64,000 nt of DNA from Agromyces soli (GTDB lineage: Bacteria; Actinomycetota; Actinomycetes; Actinomycetales; Microbacteriaceae): positions 2,232,001 to 2,296,000 of the forward strand of contig NZ_CP094533.1 of NCBI RefSeq assembly GCF_022811605.1. Reading direction: 5' to 3'. The translations under genes and the position numbers were made by a program. The notes under the pieces were generated by a model. The model saw only the letters and a list, made by a program, of their open reading frames with translations. It did not search any database and had not been told where the DNA came from. Below are positions 1 through 7,884 of this stretch, piece after piece (positions within the stretch are counted from its first letter, which is position 1; the number at the start of each line of letters is the position of its first letter).

Positions 1-90
1 GCGAAGCGGGCCACGACCGCGAAGAAGGCGGCGCCGAAGAAGCCCGCCGCGGCCAAGAAGACCGGCACCTCGAAGAAGAGCCAGGCGTGA
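1..90 (+). CDS. topA: DNA topoisomerase I, C-terminal tail (partial)
   Basis: Frame 1 from the window edge reads 29 codons of a lysine/alanine-rich tail (K-K pairs in an A/P background, ending SKKSQA) to a TGA at 88-90. Basic Ala/Lys tails of this kind end actinobacterial topoisomerase I, and topA directly precedes tmk and holB in many Actinobacteria. No catalytic domain is in the window, so the name rests on the tail and on gene order. The stop codon overlaps the GTG start of tmk, which implies translational coupling. Confidence 0.7.
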   Translation, partial: AKRATTAKKAAPKKPAAAKKTGTSKKSQA

Positions 91-707
91 CCCGGGGCCT
101 GTTCATCACCCTCGAGGGCGGCGACGGCTCAGGCAAGACCACGCAGGCCGAGCTCCTCAGGGAGTGGCTCGGCGGCCTCGGCCGCGAGGTGGTCCGCACT
201 CGCGAGCCCGGTGGCACCGAGGTCGGCGTCGAGGTGCGCGAGATCGTGCTGCACCACCGCGGCGACATCAGCCCGCGCGCGGAGGCGCTGTTGTACGCGG
301 CCGACCGGGCCCACCACGTCGCGACGCTCGTGCGCCCGGCCCTCGAGCGCGGTGCCGTGGTGCTGCAGGACCGCTACATCGACTCCTCGGTCGCCTATCA
401 GGGCGCCGGCCGGGTGCTCGACAGCCGCGAGGTGCGCGCGCTCTCGGAGTGGGCCACCGAAGACCTGGCCCCCGACCTCACCGTGCTGCTCGATCTCGAC
501 CCCGAGGCCGCCCGCGGTCGCCTCGACGCCTCGCGCACCCGCTACGACCGGCTCGAGGCCGAGGCATCCGAGTTCCACCGCCGCGTGCGGGAGGCGTACC
601 TTCGGATCGCCGCGGCCGAGCCCGAGCGGGTCGTCGTGGTCGACGCCGCGCAGCCCGCCGAGCAGATCGCCGCCGAACTGCGCGCGCGGATCGAGCCGCT
701 GCTCTAG
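87..707 (+). CDS. tmk: Thymidylate kinase
   Basis: Phosphorylates dTMP to dTDP with ATP in cytosolic DNA-precursor synthesis. The 206-aa product matches the family length. The P-loop GGDGSGKTT lies at residues 11-19, the DRY motif in the segment LQDRYIDSSVAYQG near residue 95, and an arginine-rich LID region (RTRYDRLE) near residue 150. The GTG start at 87 overlaps the topA TGA, giving a coupled start without needing its own ribosome binding site. holB follows after 62 bases, so topA-tmk-holB form the usual actinobacterial replication cluster. Confidence 0.97.
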   Translation: MTRGLFITLEGGDGSGKTTQAELLREWLGGLGREVVRTREPGGTEVGVEVREIVLHHRGDISPRAEALLYAADRAHHVATLVRPALERGAVVLQDRYIDSSVAYQGAGRVLDSREVRALSEWATEDLAPDLTVLLDLDPEAARGRLDASRTRYDRLEAEASEFHRRVREAYLRIAAAEPERVVVVDAAQPAEQIAAELRARIEPLL

Positions 708-757
708 ATGGCTCGGGCGGGGGAGCGGATGCCTCGAACCGCGTCGGCGGTGGAGGG

Positions 758-763
758 TAGCGT
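758..763 (+). promoter_or_regulatory. -10 element, possible leaderless promoter of holB
   Basis: TAGCGT ends six bases before the GTG of holB, the spacing expected when transcription starts at the start codon. No clear -35 is visible. A G-rich stretch just before the GTG could also serve as a weak ribosome binding site, so this is a candidate only. Confidence 0.35.
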
Positions 764-769
764 GGCAGG

Positions 770-1978
770 GTGAGCGTGTGGAGCGAACTGACGGGGCAGG
801 ACGCCGCCATCGCCGTGTTCCGCGCGGCCGCCTCGGCGTCGACCGTCCGCGCCGGCGCCGCCGCTGAGGGCGACGCATCGGCCGCTCCGGATGCACGCAG
901 CATGACGCACTCCTGGCTCATCACCGGCCCGCCCGGCTCCGGCCGCTCGAACCTCGCCTACGCCTTCGCGACCGCGCTCATCGCGGGCGACGCCGACGGC
1001 GACGAGCCGACCCGCATCCAGGTCGAGGCGCGCAGCCACCCCGATCTGCACGTGCTCACGACCGAGGGCGTCATCATCAAGGTCGCCGACGTCCGCGACA
1101 TCGTGAAGCGCTCGCACTACGCCCCGTCCGTCGGCCGGCACCGGGTGATCGTCGTCGAGGACGCCGACCGCATGACCGAGCAGACCTCCAACGTGCTCCT
1201 GAAGGAGCTCGAGGAGCCGCCGGAGCGCACCGTGTGGATCCTCTGCGCCCCGAGCGAGGCCGACCTCATCCCGACGATCCGCTCGCGCGTCCGCTCCGTG
1301 CGCCTGCAGGTGCCGAGCATCGCCGACGTCGCCGAACTGCTCGTGCGCCGCGACGGCGTCGAGCCGGCGCTCGCGGAGCGCGCCGCTCGCGAGGCGCAGA
1401 GCCACATCGGCATGGCGCACCGGCTCGCCACCAACGAGGAGGCGCGCAGCCGTCGCGCCGAGACGCTCCGGCTCGCCCTCGGCGTGCGCTCGGCCGCGAC
1501 CGCGGTGATGACCGCCGCGCGGCTCCTCGAGATCGCCGGCGACGACGCGAAGGCCATCACCGAGCTGCGCGACCAGGAGGAGCGCGAGCACGCGCTGCGC
1601 TCGCTCGGCCTGGCACCCGGGCAGGCCATCCCGCCCGCGCTGCGCTCGCAGATCAAGGCGCTCGAGGACGAGCAGAAGCGGCGGGCGACGCGAAGCCTGC
1701 GCGACGGCATCGACCGCATCCTCGTGGACCTCGCCTCGCTGTACCGCGACGTGCTGCTGCTGCAGCTCGACGCCCGGGTGCCGCTCGTGAACCGCGAGAT
1801 CGAGGCCGAACTCGGTGCGGCGGCCGCGGCCGCCACTCCGGCGCGCACGCTCGCGACGCTCGACGCCATCCAGCTCGCACGCACCCGCATCGAGGGCAAC
1901 GTCGCGCCGGCGCTCGCGCTCGAGGCGATGCTCGTGAGCGCCATCAGACGACCAGGGACCGAACGGGGGGCCGCATGA
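770..1978 (+). CDS. holB: DNA polymerase III subunit delta prime
   Basis: Clamp-loader subunit that, with gamma/tau and delta, loads the beta clamp onto primed DNA. The 402-aa product starts with the family-typical MSVWSELTGQDAAI. The P-loop reads GPPGSGRS (about residues 52-59): the lysine is replaced by arginine, consistent with a delta prime subunit that does not hydrolyse ATP. Further motifs are VIVVEDADRM (Walker B-like), LLKELEEPP and the sensor region TIRSRVRSV. The four-cysteine zinc module of E. coli delta prime is absent. The GTG start is supported by the family N-terminus. The stop overlaps the next gene as ATGA. Confidence 0.95.
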   Translation: MSVWSELTGQDAAIAVFRAAASASTVRAGAAAEGDASAAPDARSMTHSWLITGPPGSGRSNLAYAFATALIAGDADGDEPTRIQVEARSHPDLHVLTTEGVIIKVADVRDIVKRSHYAPSVGRHRVIVVEDADRMTEQTSNVLLKELEEPPERTVWILCAPSEADLIPTIRSRVRSVRLQVPSIADVAELLVRRDGVEPALAERAAREAQSHIGMAHRLATNEEARSRRAETLRLALGVRSAATAVMTAARLLEIAGDDAKAITELRDQEEREHALRSLGLAPGQAIPPALRSQIKALEDEQKRRATRSLRDGIDRILVDLASLYRDVLLLQLDARVPLVNREIEAELGAAAAAATPARTLATLDAIQLARTRIEGNVAPALALEAMLVSAIRRPGTERGAA

Positions 1979-3540
1979 TCCGCACCGGCACGACAGGGGG
2001 CGCTCGCGCTCGCAGACGCATCGGGGCCGTCGGCCTCGTGGCCGCGGTGGCGCTGCTGCTGAGCGGCTGCTTCCCCGACCTCGGCGGACTCTTCCCGAAG
2101 CCCGCGGCCACCTCGACGCCGACGGGCGAGCAGGTCTCCGCCGAGCTGCAGCCGTTCTACTCGCAGATCCTCGAGTGGAAGGGCTGCGGCGAGAAGCTCG
2201 AGTGCTCGACCGCGAAGGCGCCGCTCGACTGGGACGACCCGGCGGCGGGCGAGATCGAGCTCGCCCTCGTGCGGCACCGTGCCACGGGCGAGCGCATCGG
2301 CTCGCTGCTCGTGAACCCCGGCGGACCAGGCGCGTCCGGCGTCGACCTCGTCTCCGACTCGCTCGACTTCGCCGTCGGCCAGCCGCTGCAGGAGCGCTTC
2401 GACATCGTCGGCTTCGACCCCCGCGGGGTCGGCCAGTCGAGCTCGGTGGTCTGCTACGACGCCGCGGGCATGGACGAGGCGCTGTTCACCATTCCGCCCG
2501 GCGAGCGCGGCAGCCCCGAGTGGATCGCGGCGTCTTCGAAGAACTTCGAGGACTTCGGCGCCGCCTGCGCCGAGAACACCGGCGAACTGCTGGGCTACGT
2601 CGACACCGTGAGCGCCGCCCGCGACCTCGACCTGCTGCGCGCCGTCCTCGGCGACACCAAGCTGAACTACCTCGGCTACTCGTACGGCACCTTCCTCGGC
2701 GCGACGTTCGCCGGGCTCTACCCCGACAAGGTCGGCCGGCTCGTGCTCGACGGCGCGATCGACCCCGCGGCCAGCGAGTTCGAGGTCTCGAAGGCGCAGG
2801 CGGTCGGCTTCGAGCAGGCGCTGCGCGCCTACATGGCCGACTGCCAGAGCTCGGCCGACTGCCCGTTCTCGGGCGACGTCGACGCCGGAATGGCCGAGGT
2901 CGGGGCGCTCGCGGCGTCGCTCGACGCCAGTCCGCTGCGCGGCAGCGACGGGCGGATGGTCGGGGCCGACACGTACCTCACCGCCATCATCGCGGCGCTG
3001 TACAGCCCCGACTCGTGGACGTACCTCTCGCAGATGTTCGACTCGGTCATGCTCGGCGACGCCGATATGGCGCTGACGCTCGCCGACTTCTACTACGGGC
3101 GCAACCCCGACGGCACGTACAGCGACAACTCGACCGAGGCGTTCCGGGCGATCAACTGCCTCGACTACCCGCTCCGCGACGGCGAGGGCGACCTCCAGGC
3201 CGAGGCGGCCGAGATCACCGCGGCGGCACCCGTCATCGGGCCGTACTGGGGCTACGACACGGGCGGCGGCTGCGAGCTGTGGCCGGTGCAGGGCGATGCG
3301 ACGCGCGCGGCGATCCACGCCGAGGGGGCCGACCCGATCCTCGTCATCGGCACGACCGGCGACCCGGCGACCCCGTACGAGTGGGCGGTCTCCCTCGCCG
3401 AGCAGCTCGACTCGGGCGTGCTCGTGAGCTACGAGGGCGAGGGGCACACGGCGTACAACAAGTCGAACGCCTGCGTGAACGACGCCGTCGAGCAGTACTT
3501 CATCGACGGCACGGTGCCCGCGAGCGATCCGAAGTGCTGA
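1975..3540 (+). CDS. Secreted lipoprotein alpha/beta hydrolase, TAP-like peptidase
   Basis: The 521-aa product has an N-terminal signal sequence with lipobox LLSGC (cysteine near residue 32), so it is expected to be anchored outside the cytoplasmic membrane. It has an alpha/beta hydrolase core with oxyanion motif NPGGPG, nucleophile elbow GYSYG (Ser236) and a C-terminal TAP-like lid domain with catalytic histidine in GEGHTAYN. This is the architecture of Streptomyces tripeptidyl aminopeptidases; substrate could equally be another peptide or ester. The ATG at 1975 overlaps the holB stop (ATGA), and the lipoprotein signal begins just after it, which decides the start over longer in-frame extensions. 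Downstream is a short tandem repeat and then tRNA-Thr. Confidence 0.88.
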   Translation: MIRTGTTGGARARRRIGAVGLVAAVALLLSGCFPDLGGLFPKPAATSTPTGEQVSAELQPFYSQILEWKGCGEKLECSTAKAPLDWDDPAAGEIELALVRHRATGERIGSLLVNPGGPGASGVDLVSDSLDFAVGQPLQERFDIVGFDPRGVGQSSSVVCYDAAGMDEALFTIPPGERGSPEWIAASSKNFEDFGAACAENTGELLGYVDTVSAARDLDLLRAVLGDTKLNYLGYSYGTFLGATFAGLYPDKVGRLVLDGAIDPAASEFEVSKAQAVGFEQALRAYMADCQSSADCPFSGDVDAGMAEVGALAASLDASPLRGSDGRMVGADTYLTAIIAALYSPDSWTYLSQMFDSVMLGDADMALTLADFYYGRNPDGTYSDNSTEAFRAINCLDYPLRDGEGDLQAEAAEITAAAPVIGPYWGYDTGGGCELWPVQGDATRAAIHAEGADPILVIGTTGDPATPYEWAVSLAEQLDSGVLVSYEGEGHTAYNKSNACVNDAVEQYFIDGTVPASDPKC

Positions 3541-3554
3541 TCGGGTGAACCCCG

Positions 3555-3582
3555 CGGCGCTGACGTCTCGGCGCTGACGTCT
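3555..3582. repeat. 14-bp direct tandem repeat, two copies
   Basis: CGGCGCTGACGTCT occurs twice head-to-tail, followed by CGG, just after the hydrolase stop. No function is evident; it resembles a small slippage duplication. Confidence 0.8.
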
Positions 3583-3623
3583 CGGTGGCGGTGCCGTGGT
3601 CATCGAGGGCGCTCGGCATCCGC

Positions 3624-3629
3624 TACTAT
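3624..3629 (+). promoter_or_regulatory. Candidate -10 of the tRNA-Thr gene
   Basis: TACTAT lies 41 bases upstream of the tRNA 5' end in an AT-richer pocket of a GC-rich region. No good -35 hexamer is visible. Confidence 0.35.
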
Positions 3630-3670
3630 TGACTCTCGTGCCACCGCAGCGCTCGCGCCGCGGACGTCAC

Positions 3671-3746
3671 GCCGCCTTAGCTCAGTCGGCAGAGCGATTC
3701 ACTCGTAATGAATAGGTCGTGGGTTCGATTCCCACAGGCGGCTCCA
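3671..3746 (+). tRNA. tRNA-Thr, anticodon CGT
   Basis: A full cloverleaf of 76 nt with encoded CCA. The acceptor stem GCCGCCT pairs with AGGCGGC at 3736-3742, the anticodon stem ATTCA/TGAAT closes the loop CTCGTAA (anticodon CGT, reading ACG), and the T-arm contains GGTTCGATTCC. Discriminator base T is followed by CCA at 3744-3746. It is a single tRNA gene with its own terminator. Confidence 0.97.
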
Positions 3747-3754
3747 GACGCGAC

Positions 3755-3785
3755 ATGCCTTCTCCCGTTCCGCGGGAGGAGGCAT
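3755..3785 (+). terminator. Hairpin terminator after tRNA-Thr
   Basis: A 13-bp stem (3755-3767 with 3773-3785, one G-U type mismatch) and a 5-base loop is followed by CGTCATTTT. It lies nine bases after the tRNA CCA end. Confidence 0.8.
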
Positions 3786-3812
3786 TCGTCATTTTCGGGG
3801 CCGGGACGCCTG

Positions 3813-3863
3813 GCGACATCTGTCGCGCAATCCGCCGTGAATTGGACATTCGTCGCATTGTCC
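3813..3863. promoter_or_regulatory. Two inverted repeats upstream of the MHS operon
   Basis: GCGACA-TC-TGTCGC (3813-3826) is a perfect palindrome. GGACA-N10-TGTCC (3844-3863) is a second dyad. Both lie 100-150 bases upstream of the transporter start, where an activator or repressor could bind; the PucR protein encoded at the other end of the operon is the obvious candidate. This is inference from position only. Confidence 0.4.
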
Positions 3864-3959
3864 GTGCCCTTCGGCCGCGCCTAGCCTCGTCGGTACCGGT
3901 CGCCGATCGAACGGCGCACGGCTTCCCCCGATCCGCATCGCTTCAGTGAGGAAACGATC

Positions 3960-5258
3960 GTGACATCCACCGAACCCCGCACCGTCGCCCGACCCCGCCG
4001 GGCCGCGCTCGCCGCGCTCGCCGGCACGAGCATCGAATGGTACGACTTCTTCATCTACGCGACGGCCGCGGCCCTCGTGTTCCGGCACGTGTTCTTCCCG
4101 CCGGACATGAACCCCGTGCTCGGCACGATCGTCGCGTTCGGCACGACCTCCTTCGGCTACCTCGGCCGCCCCATCGGCGCGTTCCTCTTCGGCCACCTGG
4201 GTGACCGCTTCGGACGCAAGCCCGTGCTCATCGCCACGCTGCTGCTCATGGGCGTCGGCACCTTCGGCATCGGCCTGCTTCCCTCCTACGAGGTGGTCGG
4301 GCCGCTCGCCCCGCTGCTGCTCATCACGCTGCGGCTGCTGCAGGGCGTGGCCATGGGCGGCGAGTGGGGCGGCGCCGCGCTGCTCGCGATCGAGCACGCA
4401 CCCGCCGAGCGCCGCTCCTTCTACGGCTCCTTCGCGCAGCTGGGCTCCTCGGTGGGGGCGACGCTCTCCTCAGCGGTGTTCGCGATCTCGGAGCACATCG
4501 GCGACGGCCTCATCGCAGGCTCCTGGCGCATCCCCTTCCTCTTCAGCGCCGTCCTGGTGGTGATCGGGCTCATCATCCGCTCGGTGGTCGGCGAGTCTCC
4601 CGAGTTCGTCTCGGCCCGCAGCGCGCAGGAGCTCTCGGCCGCCCCCGTGCGCGAGGTGTTCCGCACCCCGAAGCCGCTGCTCATCGGCATCGGCGCCATG
4701 CTCGTCGCCACCGGCGGCTACTACGTGACGTCGTCCTTCTTCCTCGCCTACTCCTCGGAGCAGGCCGGCGTGCCGACGGAGCTCGTGCTGAACGCACTCA
4801 TCATCGCCGGCCTCTTCGAGATGGCCTTCGTGCCGCTGGCGGGCTGGCTCGGCGACCGATGGCGACCGCAGTACGTCGTCGCCGTGGGGCTCGCGGGCAT
4901 CATGATCGTGGTGGTGCCGCTGTACCTGCTCGCGCACACCGGCTCGTTCCTCGTGATCACCGTCATGCTCGCCGTCACGGCGCTGTTCACCGGCTTCAAC
5001 TACGGGCCGATCGCCGCCGTGCTCGCGTCGATCTTCCCCGTGCGGGTGCGGTACACCGGCACCTCGCTCGCCTACCAGGGCTCCGCGCTCACGGCCGGGG
5101 CGCTCACGCCGATCGTGCTGCCGACGTTGCTCGGCATGTCCGAGGGTTCGCCGGTGCTGATCTTCGCCTACCTCGCGTTGCTCTGCCTCGTGGCGATCGG
5201 CTGCGTGCTCGCCACCCGGGGGCTGGCCGCGCGCGTCGAGCGCGGGACCGTCGCATGA
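3960..5258 (+). CDS. MFS transporter, metabolite:H+ symporter (MHS) family
   Basis: Inner-membrane secondary transporter of 432 aa with about 12 hydrophobic segments. It carries the MHS hallmarks: EWYDFFIYATAAALVF in helix 1 and GHLGDRFGRKPVL between helices 2 and 3, plus GVAMGGEWGG in helix 4. The family imports small carboxylates, betaines and similar solutes with protons; the substrate cannot be read from sequence. The GTG start at 3960 is preceded by GAGGA at suitable distance. Its stop overlaps the amidohydrolase start (ATGA), and that gene overlaps the ureohydrolase the same way, so the transporter probably imports the compound these two enzymes attack. Confidence 0.9.
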   Translation: MTSTEPRTVARPRRAALAALAGTSIEWYDFFIYATAAALVFRHVFFPPDMNPVLGTIVAFGTTSFGYLGRPIGAFLFGHLGDRFGRKPVLIATLLLMGVGTFGIGLLPSYEVVGPLAPLLLITLRLLQGVAMGGEWGGAALLAIEHAPAERRSFYGSFAQLGSSVGATLSSAVFAISEHIGDGLIAGSWRIPFLFSAVLVVIGLIIRSVVGESPEFVSARSAQELSAAPVREVFRTPKPLLIGIGAMLVATGGYYVTSSFFLAYSSEQAGVPTELVLNALIIAGLFEMAFVPLAGWLGDRWRPQYVVAVGLAGIMIVVVPLYLLAHTGSFLVITVMLAVTALFTGFNYGPIAAVLASIFPVRVRYTGTSLAYQGSALTAGALTPIVLPTLLGMSEGSPVLIFAYLALLCLVAIGCVLATRGLAARVERGTVA

Positions 5259-6925
5259 GCGCCGTCACCGAACTCATCGTTCGCGGCCGGATCCGGCCGA
5301 GCGGCTCGGAGCGGCTCGTGGAGGCGATCCTGGTCCGCGACGGTCGCATCGCGGCGGCGGGGTCGCTCAGCGACTGCCGCGCCCTCGCCTTCACGACCGT
5401 CGAAGAGCTCGAGCTCGGCGAGCTGACCGTGCTGCCCGGCTTCGTCGACGCGCACTGCCACCCCCTCATGCACGGCCAGTTCGCGTCGTGGACCGACTGC
5501 AGCTGGACGGCCGCACCCAGCATCGACGACGTCGTCGAGCGGCTCCGCGAGCGCGGCGAGGCGCGGCCGGGCGCGATCCGCGGGCGCGGCTTCCACCACG
5601 GCAATGTCGCGGACCAGCGGATGCTGAACCGGCACGACCTCGACCGGGTCAGCACCGAGCGGGAGGTGCTCGTCTTCCACTCGAGCGGGCACGGCGCCAT
5701 CGCGAACTCGGCGGTGCTGCGCGCGCTCGGCATCACCGCCGAGACGGCGGACCCGGAGGGCGGGCACCTCGGCCGAGACGCCGCCGGTGCGCCCGACGGG
5801 ACCTTCTGGGATGCCGCCGCCGACTGGCTGACCGGCGTCGCCGGCGTGAAGATCGGCAACAACGGGCCGAACTTCCACCTCTCCGACGACGCGGAGGAGC
5901 TCGGCGCGCAGCTCGCCGCCGCGCAGCGCGAGCTGCACTCGGTCGGCGTGACCTCCGTCGTCGACGCCCAGGTCACGTCGCGAGAGCTCGGCACCTACCT
6001 GCGCGCCCGCGACCGCGGCGAGCTGACGCTGCGCGCCGAACTCCTCGTGATCTCGAGCCTGATCGGGCAGCTCGAGCAGCTCGGCGTGGCGGGGCGGCTC
6101 GGCGACGAGCAGCTCGCGATCGCCGGGGTGAAGCTGTACTCCGACGGAGCGCTGACCGCCGCGACCGCGCGGTTCAGCTCGCCGTACTGCTGCGACCCGT
6201 CGGACTTCGGCTACCTCTACCATCCCGATGGGGAGCTCGAGGGCATGATCGAGCGGGTCACGGCGCTCGGGCTGCCCACCGCGACCCACGCGCAGGGCGA
6301 CGCCGCGATCGAGCTCGTCCTCGACATCCATGAGCGCCTGCAGGCGGAGGGCCGAGCGCTCCGGCACCGCATCGAGCACTTCGGCGGGCCCAGCGAGGCG
6401 CAGGTGCGTCGCGCGGCCGAGCTCGAGCTCTGGCCGATCACCCAGCCGCAGTACCTCGCGCGCTACGGCGACGAGCTGATGGAGGCGCTCGGCGAGCGTG
6501 CCGAACGGCTGACTCCGCTGGGCGAGATCCGCGATGCCGGGGCGCCAGTCGTGCTCTCCTCGGACGCCCCGGTCTGCCCGCCCGGGCCGCTCGAGGCGGT
6601 GCACGCGGCGGTGACCCGACGCACGGCCGGCGGCCGGGTGCTCGGCGGACCGGAGCTGCAGCTCGCCCTCGCCGAGGCGATCCTCGGCCACACCGCGACC
6701 GCGGCGGCCTCGATCAGCCGGGAGCACGCGGTCGGCGCCCTCGAGCCGGGCCGCTTCGCGGACTTCGTCGTGCTCGACCGCGACCCCTACCTCGTGGGGA
6801 TCGACGAGGTGCCGGCGATCCGAGTGCTGCAGACCTGGGTCGGCGGTGCACAGGTCTACGAGGCCGAGCCGCGGCCCGACGAGACGATGGACGAGCGGAC
6901 ACCGCTCGCGGAGGGAGCACGATGA
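5255..6925 (+). CDS. Amidohydrolase, YtcJ-like (family 3)
   Basis: Metal-dependent hydrolase of 556 aa. The HxH metal motif is in FVDAHCHPLMHG (about residue 68). Further ligands appear as lysine in AIAGVKLYSDGA, histidines in THAQGDAAIE and RHRIEHFGG, and aspartate in VVLSSDAPV, so the active site looks complete. YtcJ-type proteins hydrolyse amide or cyclic amide bonds, but most members have no assigned substrate. Start ATG overlaps the transporter stop and stop overlaps the ureohydrolase start, so it is the middle gene of a tightly coupled operon. It is one of three members of this family in the window (also 37477 and 50201). Confidence 0.85.
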   Translation: MSAVTELIVRGRIRPSGSERLVEAILVRDGRIAAAGSLSDCRALAFTTVEELELGELTVLPGFVDAHCHPLMHGQFASWTDCSWTAAPSIDDVVERLRERGEARPGAIRGRGFHHGNVADQRMLNRHDLDRVSTEREVLVFHSSGHGAIANSAVLRALGITAETADPEGGHLGRDAAGAPDGTFWDAAADWLTGVAGVKIGNNGPNFHLSDDAEELGAQLAAAQRELHSVGVTSVVDAQVTSRELGTYLRARDRGELTLRAELLVISSLIGQLEQLGVAGRLGDEQLAIAGVKLYSDGALTAATARFSSPYCCDPSDFGYLYHPDGELEGMIERVTALGLPTATHAQGDAAIELVLDIHERLQAEGRALRHRIEHFGGPSEAQVRRAAELELWPITQPQYLARYGDELMEALGERAERLTPLGEIRDAGAPVVLSSDAPVCPPGPLEAVHAAVTRRTAGGRVLGGPELQLALAEAILGHTATAAASISREHAVGALEPGRFADFVVLDRDPYLVGIDEVPAIRVLQTWVGGAQVYEAEPRPDETMDERTPLAEGAR

Positions 6926-7884
6926 TCATCGGACCGGTGGACGGGCAGCGCTCGCCGCGCTATGCGGGCTTCAGCACCTTCGCGCGGCTGCCGCGGCTCG
7001 AGGATGTGGCGGACGCCGCGCTCGCCGTGGTGGGGGTGCCCTTCGACGCCGGCGTGACCTTCCGACCCGGCGCCCGCTTCGGCCCGTCGGCGATCCGCGA
7101 CGCGTCCCGCCTGCTGCGGCCGTTCAATCCGGCGCTCGGCGTCGCGGCCTTCGACCTCGTGCAGGTCGCCGATGCCGGAGACCTCGACGCGAACCCCTTC
7201 GACATCGCGAGCGCACTGGACGAGATGGAGCGAGGATTCCGGGCGCTCAGCGGGCCCGGGCGGCGCTTCGTGGCGCTCGGCGGCGACCACACCGTGGCGC
7301 TGCCGGCCCTCCGGGCCGTGGCCGAGGCGCACGGCCCCGTCGCGCTCGTGCACTTCGATGCCCATCTCGACACCTGGGACACCTACTTCGGGGAGGCGTA
7401 CACGCATGGCTCGCCGTTCCGCCGTGCGAGCGAGGAGGGGCTGCTGCGGCGGGATCGCTCCGCCCACGTGGGGCTGCGCGGCTCGCTCTACAGCGGCGAC
7501 GACCTCCTGGACGACGAGCGGCTCGGTTTCACTGCGGTGCACAGCCGCGAGCTCGATGCGATCGGCGCGCCGGGCGTGCTGCGGCGGATCCTCGATCGGG
7601 TCGGCGACGCGCCCGTGTACGTGTCGATCGACATCGACGTGCTCGACCCGTCGATGGCGCCGGGCACCGGCACGCCGGAGGCCGGCGGCATGACGAGCCG
7701 CGAGCTGCTCGAGATCCTGCGCGGCATGCGGGGTCTGAAGCTCGTCGGCGCCGACATCGTCGAGGTGTCGCCGCCGTTCGACCACGCGGCGATCACCGCC
7801 GTCGCCGCCGCGAACCTCGCCTACGAGCTGCTCGGCATCATGGCCGAGCAGCTCGCGGCCGAACCGTCCGTCAGCCCCGGCTGA
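6922..7884 (+). CDS. Ureohydrolase (agmatinase/arginase family)
   Basis: The 320-aa product has the complete binuclear metal site of ureohydrolases: GGDHT (His123), HFDAHLDTWD (Asp146, His148, Asp150) and SIDIDVLDPSMAPGTGTPE (Asp237, Asp239). These enzymes release urea from a guanidino group. Agmatinase, guanidinobutyrase, guanidinopropionase and guanidine hydrolase share this fold, and motif reading cannot separate them. The gene is translationally coupled to an amidohydrolase and an MHS transporter, suggesting a pathway for a guanidino or acyl-guanidino compound. Its last 14 bases overlap the convergent pucR-type gene. Confidence 0.9.
   Translation: MIIGPVDGQRSPRYAGFSTFARLPRLEDVADAALAVVGVPFDAGVTFRPGARFGPSAIRDASRLLRPFNPALGVAAFDLVQVADAGDLDANPFDIASALDEMERGFRALSGPGRRFVALGGDHTVALPALRAVAEAHGPVALVHFDAHLDTWDTYFGEAYTHGSPFRRASEEGLLRRDRSAHVGLRGSLYSGDDLLDDERLGFTAVHSRELDAIGAPGVLRRILDRVGDAPVYVSIDIDVLDPSMAPGTGTPEAGGMTSRELLEILRGMRGLKLVGADIVEVSPPFDHAAITAVAAANLAYELLGIMAEQLAAEPSVSPG

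Noticed and set aside
1117-3603. Very long open frames antisense to known genes (for example 1117-3603, 18818-22525, 20692-25179, 25333-27645)
   Set aside because: High GC leaves few stops in shadow frames; translations are Arg/Ala/His-rich without domains, while the opposite strand or an in-frame subsection encodes clear protein families.
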